From Microthrixaceae bacterium (lineage in GTDB: Bacteria > Actinomycetota > Acidimicrobiia > Acidimicrobiales > Microtrichaceae): 64,000 nt of DNA. Location of the stretch: positions 102,039 through 166,038 of the forward strand of contig JADLFH010000016.1 of assembly GCA_020845705.1 (NCBI GenBank). Direction: 5' to 3'. Of the stretch, positions 44,555-53,593 are shown one piece after another. The notes beneath the pieces were generated by a model, which saw only the letters and a list, made by a program, of their open reading frames with translations, did not search any database and was not told where the DNA came from. Position 1 is the stretch's first letter. Every line of letters starts with the position of its first letter. The position numbers were made by a program, and so were the translations under genes.

Positions 44555-46105
44555 GTGCCTCGATGTCTCGCCGTCGCCGCGCTGGTGATGGCACTCGTCT
44601 CGTGTTCAGCCGAGCCGGATCGTCTGTCGCCCACCGATGCCGTACGCGCCGAGCCAAGGTCGACGACAACTACGACGGTGGCCTACGAACCCCGTTTCGT
44701 CCCCGGTGAGTGCGATCTCGAGCGGCTGTTCCTGCCACCCGAGCGGGTCGATTGCGGCGAGTTGGTGGTGCCCGAGGACCGCTCCGACCCTTCCGGCGCT
44801 CAGGTCCGCCTCCCGGTCGCGATCGTCCGGGCCACCCAGGTGCCCACCCATTCCGACCCCGTCATCTATTTCTCGGGAGGTCCCGGGTATCGGGGTCTCG
44901 ACGCAGCGGGAAGTTGGGCGGCGCTGCCGCTGGTCGCCGATCGTGACATCATCACGTTCGACCAGCGGGGTACGGGTGGGTCGACACCGAACCTCGACTG
45001 CCCCGAGGTCGACGACGCGATCTTCGCCGCCTTCGGGAAGGCCGATGATCCCGGTGTCGAGGCAACCGATGTCGAGCGCGCCTACATGGCATGTCGGCGC
45101 CGATTGACAGGCGACGGCGTGGACCTGGCTCGGTACAACACCGTCGAAGTCGCCAACGACGTCGCGGACCTTCGCAGAGCGCTCGGGATCGACCAATGGA
45201 ACATCTTCGGGATCTCCTACGGCACGACCGTCGCCATGGAGATGCTGCGAGCGCATCCCGACGGTGTGCGGAGTGCTGTGATCGACTCCGTCTACCCATC
45301 CGACGTCCAGTTGGGGGTGGCAACCCTCGAATCGGCGGAGAGGGCCTTCAACCTGCTCGTCGAGCAGTGCGCCGCTTCGACGACGTGCAGAGCCGCGCAT
45401 CCGGATCTCCGTGCGGAGCTGGTGATCGCCGCCGACCGGCTCAACAAGGCTCCCTTCGAGCTCGATGTCGAGATACCCACCTCCGACGGCGGCCTGAGGG
45501 TCGTGCATGGTCGATTCACCGGCACCGATCTCGTGGCGGGGCTGTTCAACGCCCTCTACAGCAAGGATCTGATCCCGCTCCTGCCCTTCTTCATCGGCGA
45601 GGTGGCCCGGGGTAACGTCGAGTTGCTCAGCGGCGTCGCCCAGGACGGCATCGACTTCCTCGTGAGCCCGGCGGAGGCCCAGGCGGCGTCTGTCGAGTGT
45701 GCGGACCGTCAGCGGCTCGTGGACCGCAACCAACTCCGACGAGCGATGGAGCGGCACTTCGCGTTCGGCGCCATCACCGCCCTTCGCCCCCTGCCGCAGA
45801 TATGTCGCGAATGGGCGGTGCCGTCGGCAGAACCCGCCTTCAACCGGATAACCCCGACCGAGGTGCCGACGTTGGTGTTCGGCAACGAGTTCGACCCGGT
45901 GACGCCGCCCGAGCAGTCCCGTCATGCGGCGGAGGCGCTGGGCGAAGCGGCGACGTTCGTGTGGTTCCGTGGGCTGGGACACGGAGCGGTCGGTGACTCG
46001 ACCTGCCCTACGAGCATCTTCAGGGCGTTCGTCGCCGATCCCGGGGCCCCGCTGGACACGAGCTGTGCCGCGGCGATGCCCTCAGCCCAGTTCGGCGGCG
46101 GGTAG
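44555..46105 (+). CDS. Alpha/beta-hydrolase lipoprotein with TAP-like C-terminal domain
   Basis: This 516-residue exported peptidase-like protein starts at a GTG. The lipoprotein signal ends at the lipobox ALVSC, with Cys17 lipidated. The fold resembles tripeptidyl/prolyl aminopeptidases: ISREVP-like YFSGGPGYRG oxyanion region, DQRGTGGSTP, and the nucleophile elbow FGISYGT (Ser221). The C-terminal TAP-like domain holds FGNEFDPVTPP (Asp) and GLGHGAVGD (His). It should sit outside the membrane and trim peptides, as do SlpD/E-like proteases of streptomycetes. It is convergent with folD, with a 1-bp gap. Confidence 0.86.
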   Translation: MPRCLAVAALVMALVSCSAEPDRLSPTDAVRAEPRSTTTTTVAYEPRFVPGECDLERLFLPPERVDCGELVVPEDRSDPSGAQVRLPVAIVRATQVPTHSDPVIYFSGGPGYRGLDAAGSWAALPLVADRDIITFDQRGTGGSTPNLDCPEVDDAIFAAFGKADDPGVEATDVERAYMACRRRLTGDGVDLARYNTVEVANDVADLRRALGIDQWNIFGISYGTTVAMEMLRAHPDGVRSAVIDSVYPSDVQLGVATLESAERAFNLLVEQCAASTTCRAAHPDLRAELVIAADRLNKAPFELDVEIPTSDGGLRVVHGRFTGTDLVAGLFNALYSKDLIPLLPFFIGEVARGNVELLSGVAQDGIDFLVSPAEAQAASVECADRQRLVDRNQLRRAMERHFAFGAITALRPLPQICREWAVPSAEPAFNRITPTEVPTLVFGNEFDPVTPPEQSRHAAEALGEAATFVWFRGLGHGAVGDSTCPTSIFRAFVADPGAPLDTSCAAAMPSAQFGGG

Positions 46106-46106
46106 G

Positions 46107-46949
46107 TCAGTGGGTCTGGGCTTCGGCGGCGGTGACGGTCTGGTCCAACAACACTGCGATCGTCATCGGGCCCACTCCTCCCGGCACAGGTGTGATGTGG
46201 CCCGCCACTTCGACCGCCTCGTGGAAGGCGACATCGCCCACGTTGCCGGCGTTGTAGCCCGCGTCCATCACGACGCATCCCCGCTTCAGCCAGTGTCCAC
46301 GCACCAGCTCTGCCACTCCCACCGCCGCAACCACCACATCGGCGGTTCGAACGATCTCGGGAAGGTCGCGCGTCTTGGAGTGGCAGTAGGTGACGGTCGC
46401 GTCGCGTGCCAACAGCAGCATCCCGACCGGTTTGCCGAGTATGGGGCTGCGGCCGATTACCACGGCGTGGGCGCCACGCAGCGCTATCCCGTAGGCGTCG
46501 AGCAGGCGGAGGATGCCGCCGGGCGTGCAGGACGCGAAGCCCTCGTCGTCGAAGGCCATCGCCGCGAACGAGTGCATGGTGACGCCGTCCACGTCCTTGG
46601 CAGGGGCGATCGCCTCGAACGCGGCGCGCTCGTCGATCTGGGAGGGAACGGGGTGTTGCAGCAAGATCCCGTGCACGGTCGGGTCGGCCGACAATCCGCC
46701 GATTGCGTCCACGAGCTGGTCGGTCGAGGTGGTGTCGGGCAGGGCTATGAGCCGCGACTCGATCCCGTTGGCGGCACAACGGTTCTCCTTCATGCGGACG
46801 TAGGTGGCCGACGCCGGGTCGTCGCCCACCAGGACCGCGGCCAGGCACGGGCGAGCCCCTGTTGCCGACTCGACCGCCGCGGCTCGCGTGGCCACCCCGG
46901 CGAGGATCTCCTTGGACACACGGGTGCCGTCCATCAGCTCTGCACTCAT
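46107..46949 (-). CDS. folD: Methylene-tetrahydrofolate dehydrogenase/cyclohydrolase FolD
   Basis: This 280-residue bifunctional enzyme interconverts 5,10-methylene-THF and 10-formyl-THF. YVRMKENRCAANGI carries the catalytic Lys. VHGILLQHPVPSQIDE is the family signature. VVIGRSPILGKPVGMLL is the NADP-binding loop, and HITPVPGGVGPMTIAVLL ends the protein. The ATG at 46949 fits the family start; AAGG lies 9 nt upstream. It is divergent from the Dyp peroxidase gene with 58 bp between starts. Confidence 0.95.
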   Translation of the reverse strand: MSAELMDGTRVSKEILAGVATRAAAVESATGARPCLAAVLVGDDPASATYVRMKENRCAANGIESRLIALPDTTSTDQLVDAIGGLSADPTVHGILLQHPVPSQIDERAAFEAIAPAKDVDGVTMHSFAAMAFDDEGFASCTPGGILRLLDAYGIALRGAHAVVIGRSPILGKPVGMLLLARDATVTYCHSKTRDLPEIVRTADVVVAAVGVAELVRGHWLKRGCVVMDAGYNAGNVGDVAFHEAVEVAGHITPVPGGVGPMTIAVLLDQTVTAAEAQTH

Positions 46950-47007
46950 GGCGTTCAGCCTTGCAGAGGTGTGGGCATTCCACGGCCAGATCCGCAAGGA
47001 TCACGCC

Positions 47008-47892
47008 ATGCCAACGCCGCAGCCGGGAATCTTCGCCCAAGGGACGCTTCATCACCGCCATCTGGAGCTGGATCTGATCCAGGGGGTCGACGACGCCGCG
47101 CTGGGCTCGGCGGTCGAATCCCTCGTCGAGCTGTTCGCCCACCCAGGAGGGGTGAACCTCGTCGTTGGATTCGGAGCCGAAGCCTGGCGTCGGATCGCGG
47201 ACCCCGAAGACATCCCCGACGGGTTGGCCCCCTTCGACGTCGCAGGTCTGGCTTCAACTCAGCACGACATCTGGGTGTGGCTACACGGCAACGATGCCGG
47301 CGGCCTCTTCGACGCCGCCTACGAGGTGGTCCACCGCCTGTCTCCGGTGGCGTCGCTTGCCTCCGAGACCGCCGGGTTCGCCTATCACGACAGCCGTGAT
47401 CTGAGCGGGTTCGTGGACGGGACTGAGAACCCCGGTCTCGACGAGGCCTTCGAGGTGGCGATCATCGCGGACGGAGAGCCCGGAGCGGGCGGCAGCTTCG
47501 CTCTGGCTCAGCGCTGGGTCCACGACCTCGCCGCGTTCGGTTCACTCGACGTCGCTGAGCAGGAGTCGGTCATAGGGCGCACCAAGCTGACCGACGAGGA
47601 GCTCGATCCCCGCCCCGCCACCTCACATCTCGGCCGCGTGGTGGTGGAGGACGAGGAGGGCGAGGAGATGGAGATCTACCGCCGCAGCGTTCCCTACGGC
47701 GGCGTGGGCGAACACGGGTTGTTCTTCTTGGCCTTCAGTAGCGACCCGCAGCGGGTGCGAGTGATGTTGGAGCGGATGTTCGGCCAGACCGATGACGGTC
47801 TGGCCGACCGCCTCACCGAGTTCAGCACTCCCGTATCGGGAGCGAACTACTTCGTCCCCGCTGTCGGGTCGCTTCCCGGCGTCACTTCGTGA
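47008..47892 (+). CDS. Dyp-type heme peroxidase
   Basis: This 294-residue protein has the GxxDG motif in SGFVDGTENPG with Asp137. His207 (PATSHLGR) is the likely proximal heme ligand and Arg225 (IYRRSVPYG) the distal Arg. LFFLAFSSDPQRVRVMLERM is the C-terminal family segment. The ATG at 47008 has AAGGA 7 nt upstream. The length fits the short cytoplasmic (type P/B-like) class; no Tat signal is seen. No encapsulin gene or encapsulin-targeting C-terminal tail is evident. It oxidises dyes or phenolics with peroxide; the physiological substrate is unknown. Confidence 0.93.
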   Translation: MPTPQPGIFAQGTLHHRHLELDLIQGVDDAALGSAVESLVELFAHPGGVNLVVGFGAEAWRRIADPEDIPDGLAPFDVAGLASTQHDIWVWLHGNDAGGLFDAAYEVVHRLSPVASLASETAGFAYHDSRDLSGFVDGTENPGLDEAFEVAIIADGEPGAGGSFALAQRWVHDLAAFGSLDVAEQESVIGRTKLTDEELDPRPATSHLGRVVVEDEEGEEMEIYRRSVPYGGVGEHGLFFLAFSSDPQRVRVMLERMFGQTDDGLADRLTEFSTPVSGANYFVPAVGSLPGVTS

Positions 47893-50800
47893 CGGTGACC
47901 CGGGCGTCGAAGGAGATGTCGCTGGAACGCCGTGAGTTCTGGTGGACCTCCACGGCGATGGTGTTGGTGCCCGCCTGGAGCGCCGACGCGGGGATCGTCA
48001 ACGCCACCGGGTCGCGTTCCGCGGAGCCCGAGAGCCCCGAGGACGCGTAGGTCGATGAGGTGATCGTGCCGCTCGGCATGTTCGAGCGGGCCACCTCGGT
48101 GCCGTTCACGTAGACGACCGCACCGTCGTCGCGGATCAGATCGAGCGCCACGTTGGTGATGCCTGTGGTGTCGGCGACGTTGAAGGTGGTGCGGAAGTAG
48201 GCGGTGAGGATGCGCGAGCTGGACGGGCCGGTTTGCAGCACGGTCGCCTCGTCGCCGTCGCCGAAGCCGAACTGGCCGGCTCCGCTCTTCCACGCGCTGT
48301 CGTTGAACCCGACTGCTCGCCAGCCGGTGCCGAGGTTGGCTCTGCTGTCGTCGTAGCGCCAGGTGGCGTTGAAGGGCAGCGCCACGGTGGAACCGCCGCC
48401 ACCACCACCACCACCACCACCGCCACCACCGCCAGAGGTGTTGGCGAGGCCGGGAGTACCACCGGTGGTGGAGGTTGCCGTCCAACTCGACGGCAGTGAG
48501 TTGTCGGCGCTGATCGAGGTCAGCTCCAGCGACGGGCCCGTGCCGTCAGCAGCGGTCGGCCAGGGGGCGACGTTGCTGTAGGTGACGGTGTCGACCACAC
48601 GGCTGCCCTGGAGCAGCTCGACGGTCTCGGTGGTGTTCTTGAGACCGCCGCTGAACTGGCCGCCCACGAAGCGGTTCGAGCTCGGGTAGGCGGCGCGGAA
48701 GGCCGCGTCGTTCTCGACGAACACGACACGTCCGTTTGCGGGGATGACCGTCCCGGCCTGGATGGTGAGGTCGACCGCAGGGATCGTCCACCCGGAGATG
48801 TCGACCGCGGTCGAACTCGGGTTGGTGAGCTCGATGAACTCACCGCCGGTGCCGGCCGGCTTGTAGTGCAGTTCGCTGATGACCACGTTGGGCGCCGCAG
48901 CCTGTGAGGTGGGCACCAACGCCGGCGTGTTGCGGCTGATCGTGTTGCGACGATCTGCGAGGCCGTTGACGAGTTGTGCACGAGCCGACGAGGGGCTGTA
49001 GCCACCCCACTTCGCCCGGTCCAGGTTCCAATCCGCCTGCGTGCGGGCGGTGATCGCGTCCCACTGCGCCTCGAAGCGCCCCGGGGCCAGGAACTGGTCG
49101 GCCAGGGTGCGGAGCCGTCGGTAGAACATCTGGCGGAACTCGGGGTAGTTGAGCATCGCCCGGGTGAAGCGGTTCGAGGTGTCCGGGGTCAGGAAGGTCC
49201 CGTTTCCGTCCTGGGACGGTGTGGTGAAGATCCAGTTCAGGTCCCAGTGCCACATCTCCCAGCGGCCTGTGCCCTCGGTGTCACGAGCCAGCCACCAGTT
49301 GTACCAACCGCTGTCGTGATGGCGAATGATCGAGTTGATCGCCATGTAGTTGATCAACTCGGGGATGTTGACGTTCTTGTAGATCCAGGCCTGCTGTGAG
49401 GAGGAGGCGGATGCATCGACGGTGTTGGACAGGGTCCAGACATCGGTGAAGTCCTCGTCTTCGCGGGTCTTCTTGTCCAGCCAACCCGACGCTGCGAGCG
49501 TCGCGGGTGATGAGGAGCGTCCGACGCTGCCGCCGTCTCCCTTGTAGATCGCCCAATCGTCGACACCGCGGGCGTCACGCCACGCGCCGTCCTCCTTCTC
49601 CATGATGCGCCCGAGGCTCCAGAAGGCCGCGTTGCGCTCGGTGCGGACCGGGACGATGGCAAGGTCCTTCGCACCGGCATCACGCACGGTTGCCCAGCCG
49701 ACGTCCGCGAAGTTGTCCTTGTAGTTCTGGAGCGCGAACTCGTCGAGGGCGTAGGGCAGGATGCCGCCGAAGTCGGTCTCGTAGCCCTTGGGGAACTCGA
49801 CGTTCCAGTTGACCTTGGCGTCGGTGCGCGAAGAGTTGCCGCGCACGTTCATCAACACGCCGTCCCAGACCTGGCCGTTGTAGGCCCACACCGACTCTCC
49901 CTGGAACTTGTCCAGGCGGTGGTTGGCCAAGATGTTGTTGTAGACGGCGTCGTCCATGAACCACTCGACGACGGGAAGCTGGCTGCTGACCGACGGATTG
50001 AGCACGACATAGCCGCGGTAGGTCACCGAATCGGTGGCGGAGGGCTCGGAGTACGTCGTGGAACCGGATGTGGCGTTGATCCGGTAGCGCACCAGACGAC
50101 CGGCGGACTGGCCCGGGATGGTGGCCGCGTACACGCCGTCGCCTGCGCCGCCGGGGCTGGCTGCGTTGTCGAGGAACGGGACGTTCACGTTCGAGCCGAA
50201 CATCACCTTGTAGGTGAGCGTCGCGGTCGACCCCGCCACCAGCCGTGCCGAGACGGTGGTTGCCTGGTTCGGGTTGGGTCGTGCCGGGGTTACGGTGAGC
50301 TGGCTGACCGCGGGGCCGCCCGCTCCACCCTGGATGGAGTTCACTGCCCGGGGTGTGCCGCCGTTGGTGGTGCTCGGCCCCCAGCTCGCAGCGAGGGTGT
50401 TGTCCGAGCTCAGGTCACGCAGCTCCAACGAAGGTCCGTTGGCGTCGGGCTCGGTGGGCCAAGGGGCGGTGTCGGCATAGGTGACCGTGTCGATGATCGC
50501 CGAAGCGGCGTTCACCAACGTGACCGCCTCGCCGCCGTTGGACAACTTGCCCGTGTAGACGGCGTCGGGGGCGAAACCGTAGATGCTCTGGAACCGCGCG
50601 GCGTCGTTCGCGAGCACGAAGCGAGCGCCAGCGGCGATGGAGGTGCCGGAGGGAAGCATCGCGGTGATCCCCTCGCTGAAGGACCAGCCCGACAGGTCGA
50701 TCGCTGCTGCGCCGGTGTTGGTCAACTCCAGGAAGTCGTCGGTGTCGAGATCGGAGCTCGCGTGGTAGTGGACCTCGGAGATGACGATGCCGCCGGGATC

Positions 50801-50896
50801 CGCTCCCGCCGGAGCCGTGACCGCTGTGGCGACACCGCCGGTCAAGGCCAAAGCCAACAACGCCGGCGCGAAGCGCCGCCTTCTGTTCACCCGCAT
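47882..50896 (-). CDS. Secreted CotH-kinase protein with two lamin-tail domains and C-terminal repeat module
   Basis: This 1004-residue exported protein begins with a signal peptide (MRVNRRRRFAPALLALALTG, cleavage near AGA). LTD1 covers ~33-190 (GIVISEVHYHASSDLDTDDF). The CotH-like atypical kinase covers ~290-640: NVRGNSSRTDAKVNWNVEFP supplies Arg/Lys contacts and WHWDLNWIF the metal-binding Asp. LTD2 covers ~665-820 (NVVISELHYKPAGTGGEFIE). A run of 14 glycines then leads into the ~155-residue module shared with the two exoproteins upstream. CotH kinases phosphorylate secreted proteins. The 3' end overlaps the Dyp gene by 11 bp. Confidence 0.88.
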   Translation of the reverse strand: MRVNRRRRFAPALLALALTGGVATAVTAPAGADPGGIVISEVHYHASSDLDTDDFLELTNTGAAAIDLSGWSFSEGITAMLPSGTSIAAGARFVLANDAARFQSIYGFAPDAVYTGKLSNGGEAVTLVNAASAIIDTVTYADTAPWPTEPDANGPSLELRDLSSDNTLAASWGPSTTNGGTPRAVNSIQGGAGGPAVSQLTVTPARPNPNQATTVSARLVAGSTATLTYKVMFGSNVNVPFLDNAASPGGAGDGVYAATIPGQSAGRLVRYRINATSGSTTYSEPSATDSVTYRGYVVLNPSVSSQLPVVEWFMDDAVYNNILANHRLDKFQGESVWAYNGQVWDGVLMNVRGNSSRTDAKVNWNVEFPKGYETDFGGILPYALDEFALQNYKDNFADVGWATVRDAGAKDLAIVPVRTERNAAFWSLGRIMEKEDGAWRDARGVDDWAIYKGDGGSVGRSSSPATLAASGWLDKKTREDEDFTDVWTLSNTVDASASSSQQAWIYKNVNIPELINYMAINSIIRHHDSGWYNWWLARDTEGTGRWEMWHWDLNWIFTTPSQDGNGTFLTPDTSNRFTRAMLNYPEFRQMFYRRLRTLADQFLAPGRFEAQWDAITARTQADWNLDRAKWGGYSPSSARAQLVNGLADRRNTISRNTPALVPTSQAAAPNVVISELHYKPAGTGGEFIELTNPSSTAVDISGWTIPAVDLTIQAGTVIPANGRVVFVENDAAFRAAYPSSNRFVGGQFSGGLKNTTETVELLQGSRVVDTVTYSNVAPWPTAADGTGPSLELTSISADNSLPSSWTATSTTGGTPGLANTSGGGGGGGGGGGGGGSTVALPFNATWRYDDSRANLGTGWRAVGFNDSAWKSGAGQFGFGDGDEATVLQTGPSSSRILTAYFRTTFNVADTTGITNVALDLIRDDGAVVYVNGTEVARSNMPSGTITSSTYASSGLSGSAERDPVALTIPASALQAGTNTIAVEVHQNSRRSSDISFDARVTVTK
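48393..48434 (-). repeat. GGN microsatellite encoding a 14-glycine linker
   Basis: Fourteen consecutive glycine codons, mostly GGT and GGC, form a 42-bp CCN/GGN tract. It joins the second lamin-tail domain to the C-terminal module of the CotH protein. Such tracts slip easily during replication and change in whole codons. Confidence 0.8.
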
Positions 50897-51000
50897 GTGG
50901 AAACCCACCCCGTGTGTCTGCTCCGTCCCCGCGACGGAGTTCGACCGCGACGGTAACGCTTGGCGGCCGCAGAAGCCAAGGATTGGGTGGAAAACCCCAT
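50897..51000 (-). promoter_or_regulatory. Structured 5' leader of the CotH-kinase gene
   Basis: On the minus strand, CTCCGTC (50939-50933) pairs perfectly with GACGGAG (50927-50921) across a 5-base loop, 24 nt before the ATG. It is followed by CAGACACACGGGGTGGG next to the start. CCTTGGC (50982-50976) can pair with GCCAAG (50968-50963) further up. The hairpin plus the ACGGGGTG end loosely recalls the 3' part of actinobacterial ydaO/yuaA (cyclic di-AMP) riboswitches, but the core motifs are not secure by eye. Confidence 0.25.
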
Positions 51001-51079
51001 CGAGAGGTCGGTCGAGTAGCGCGCGACCCTGCAACCACAAGATCAAGCGGCGGTGTTGCCGCGCCGATCAAACGCGGCG

Positions 51080-53527
51080 ATGGAGGAGCCCGCCTCGATT
51101 TTCGAACGCGCCGTCTTGGCGGCGTTGCCTGACGCCGTGCTGGTGGTCGACGAGAGCGTTTCGGTGATTTGGGGCAATCCGGCGGCAGAGGCGCTCTTCG
51201 GGCTCACCGTCGAGGAGGCAGCCGGCATCAGCGGTCTCGAACTGGTCCACCCCGACGACTTGGCGGCGGCCGCCTCATCGATGGTCAGCGTCCAGAGCAA
51301 GGATGTCGGTACGCCCGTGGAGATACGGGTTCGGGCCAGCGACGGGTGGCGGCTGGTAGAGGTGATCGGCCGACCCCTCGGCGAAGGACAGACCCTCCTG
51401 GCCCTGCGGGACCTGACCCAGCGACGATTGTGGGAGGTCGCGGGAAACCAGGCGGAGCTTGCCCGTGTCATCGTGCAGAACGCCGCGTCGATGACCCTTC
51501 TTGTCGATGCCGACGGCATCATTCGAACTTCCTCCGGCGGCCTCACACGCCTGTTGGGAGTCGACCAGGAGCACGCTCTCGGCCGTCCCTTCACCGATCT
51601 TGCCTGTGCCGATGACCGACAGTTGCTCCTCGATGCCATGGAGGCGTCGAGGCCCGGCGAGCCGGTGTTGGTGGAGGCAAGGCTCACGCGGCTCAACGGC
51701 GAGTCGGTTCCCTTCGCCTTCACGATCGTCGACCTCCGCGATGACCCGACCGTCCTGGGTCTGGTCATCTCGGGCCATGACGTGAGCGACCGTGCCCGGG
51801 CAGAGGCGGAGCTGCGGTCGGCCCTATCCCTGCTCCAGGCGACCCTGGACGCCACCGCGGATGGGATCCTGGTTGTGGATCGCGGCGGGCAGGTCTCGCT
51901 GAGCAACGAACAGTTCATGAAGATCGTCGGCCGCTCTCCGAGCGGGACCGGGCCGTGGGACTCCTCATGGATCCTCGAGGAGGCTCTCAAGCAGGTGGTC
52001 GATCCGCAGGGATTCCTCGACCGCGTTCGGGAGCTCGAGGCGAATCCCGAGGCGATCAGCCACGACGAGGTGCGCTTCACCGACGGTCGGATCCTCGAGC
52101 GCGACTCCCGCCCCCAGCGTGTGGGGGGCGAGATCGTCGGCCGGGTGTGGAGCTTCCGGGACGTGACCGCCACCCTCCGCCTACAGGAGGAACTCGCACA
52201 CCAGGCTTCTCACGACCCGTTGACGGGGCTGGCGAACCAGACCCTGATCCGCGATCGAATCGACCACGCCCTGGCTCACCTCCAGCGGCGCGGTGGACGA
52301 CTCGCTGTCTGTTTCGTGGACCTGGACGACTTCAAGACGATCAACGACAGCCTCGGCCACGACACAGGTGACGAACTGCTGTGTGTGGTCGCTGAACGGC
52401 TCCTCGAGTGCGTTCGCGGCGCGGACACGGTGGCCCGCCTGGGTGGCGACGAGTTCGCCGTGCTGATCGAGGACGTCGGTGGCGACGAGGACGTGGAGCA
52501 GGTCGCCGAGCGGATCAGCGATGCGGTCCACCGGCCGATCGCCCTGGCGGGCCGAGACATCGTCGTGTCTGCCTCGGTAGGCATCGCCTACGGCGGTGTC
52601 GGCGCTTCCGTCAACGATCTGCTGCGCAATGCCGATCTGGCGATGTACACCGCCAAGGCAGACGGCAAGAACCGGCACAGGGCCTACGCCCCGTCGATGT
52701 TCCATGCGGCGATCGAGCGGCTCGAGACCGAGGCGAGCCTCCGTGGAGCCGCCGCACGTGGTGAGTTGATCGTCCACTATCAGCCGATCGTCGATGCCCG
52801 TCGTCACCTGACCCAGGGTTTCGAGGCCCTGGTGCGCTGGCAGCATCCCGAACGAGGCCTGCTGGCTCCGGGAGCGTTCATAGAGATCGCCGAGCAGGTC
52901 GGCCTGATCGACGAGATCGGCCGACACGTCCTGGAGGTGGCCTGTGCCGAGGCCTCGACCTGGGCACCGGTAGGGCCGGGTTCGGCTGCGCCGTCGATCA
53001 GCGTGAACCTGTCGCCACCGCAGTTGCTCGATCCCCGGTTCCCCGATCGACTCAACGAGATCCTCCGATCGAGCGGCCTGCCCGCCGATCGACTGGTGCT
53101 CGAGCTCACCGAAGGCGCTCTCATGGCCGACCCGCTGGCGGCGAAGGATGCTCTGGTGCGGCTCGCGGATCTGGGCTGTCGTCTCGCCGTCGACGACTTC
53201 GGGACGGGCTACTCCTCCCTCGCCTACCTGAGGCAGTTCCCGATCCACATCCTCAAGGTTGACCGCTCCTTCGTCATGGACCTCGGACGGGACGGCAAGT
53301 CGTTGGCACACGCGATCATCCAGCTCGCTCGAAACCTCGGGCTGACATCGGTTGCAGAGGGTGTCGAGACCGAATCCCAGGCTGTCGCGTTGCGCGACTT
53401 CGGTTGTCGGCTGGCGCAGGGCTATCTCTTCGGCCGGCCCGCGGATGCCGAAGCGGCGCGGGCCCGGCTCGCCGCCGAGCGCTTCGCGATCGTGCCCGCC
53501 GGGGTCGCAGGCTCACAGAACCAGTGA
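51080..53527 (+). CDS. PAS-GGDEF-EAL cyclic-di-GMP signalling protein
   Basis: This protein has 815 residues from the ATG at 51080. It has three PAS-like sensor domains (about 10-125, 130-250 and 255-370; ALPDAVLVVDESVSVIWGNP is a clear PAS start), then GGDEF (~375-530) and EAL (~545-800). The GGDEF motif (455-459) is intact and is preceded by RxxD (RGAD), the inhibitory site, so it can probably make c-di-GMP. EAL is intact (E582-A-L), with DDFGTGYSSLAYLRQFP and LKVDRSFV also present, so it may also degrade it. No membrane helices are seen. It is divergent from the CotH gene. Confidence 0.92.
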   Translation: MEEPASIFERAVLAALPDAVLVVDESVSVIWGNPAAEALFGLTVEEAAGISGLELVHPDDLAAAASSMVSVQSKDVGTPVEIRVRASDGWRLVEVIGRPLGEGQTLLALRDLTQRRLWEVAGNQAELARVIVQNAASMTLLVDADGIIRTSSGGLTRLLGVDQEHALGRPFTDLACADDRQLLLDAMEASRPGEPVLVEARLTRLNGESVPFAFTIVDLRDDPTVLGLVISGHDVSDRARAEAELRSALSLLQATLDATADGILVVDRGGQVSLSNEQFMKIVGRSPSGTGPWDSSWILEEALKQVVDPQGFLDRVRELEANPEAISHDEVRFTDGRILERDSRPQRVGGEIVGRVWSFRDVTATLRLQEELAHQASHDPLTGLANQTLIRDRIDHALAHLQRRGGRLAVCFVDLDDFKTINDSLGHDTGDELLCVVAERLLECVRGADTVARLGGDEFAVLIEDVGGDEDVEQVAERISDAVHRPIALAGRDIVVSASVGIAYGGVGASVNDLLRNADLAMYTAKADGKNRHRAYAPSMFHAAIERLETEASLRGAAARGELIVHYQPIVDARRHLTQGFEALVRWQHPERGLLAPGAFIEIAEQVGLIDEIGRHVLEVACAEASTWAPVGPGSAAPSISVNLSPPQLLDPRFPDRLNEILRSSGLPADRLVLELTEGALMADPLAAKDALVRLADLGCRLAVDDFGTGYSSLAYLRQFPIHILKVDRSFVMDLGRDGKSLAHAIIQLARNLGLTSVAEGVETESQAVALRDFGCRLAQGYLFGRPADAEAARARLAAERFAIVPAGVAGSQNQ

Positions 53528-53593
53528 TGTCACGTCGGCTTCGACACGAGATGCAAACGCCGGTTCGGTCGTGGTGGTCCTAAGGTTGCGGTC

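Noticed and set aside
47008..47892. Encapsulin cargo status of the Dyp peroxidase
   Set aside because: The C-terminus (PAVGSLPGVTS) lacks a clear targeting peptide such as LxIGSLK, and no encapsulin gene is nearby.
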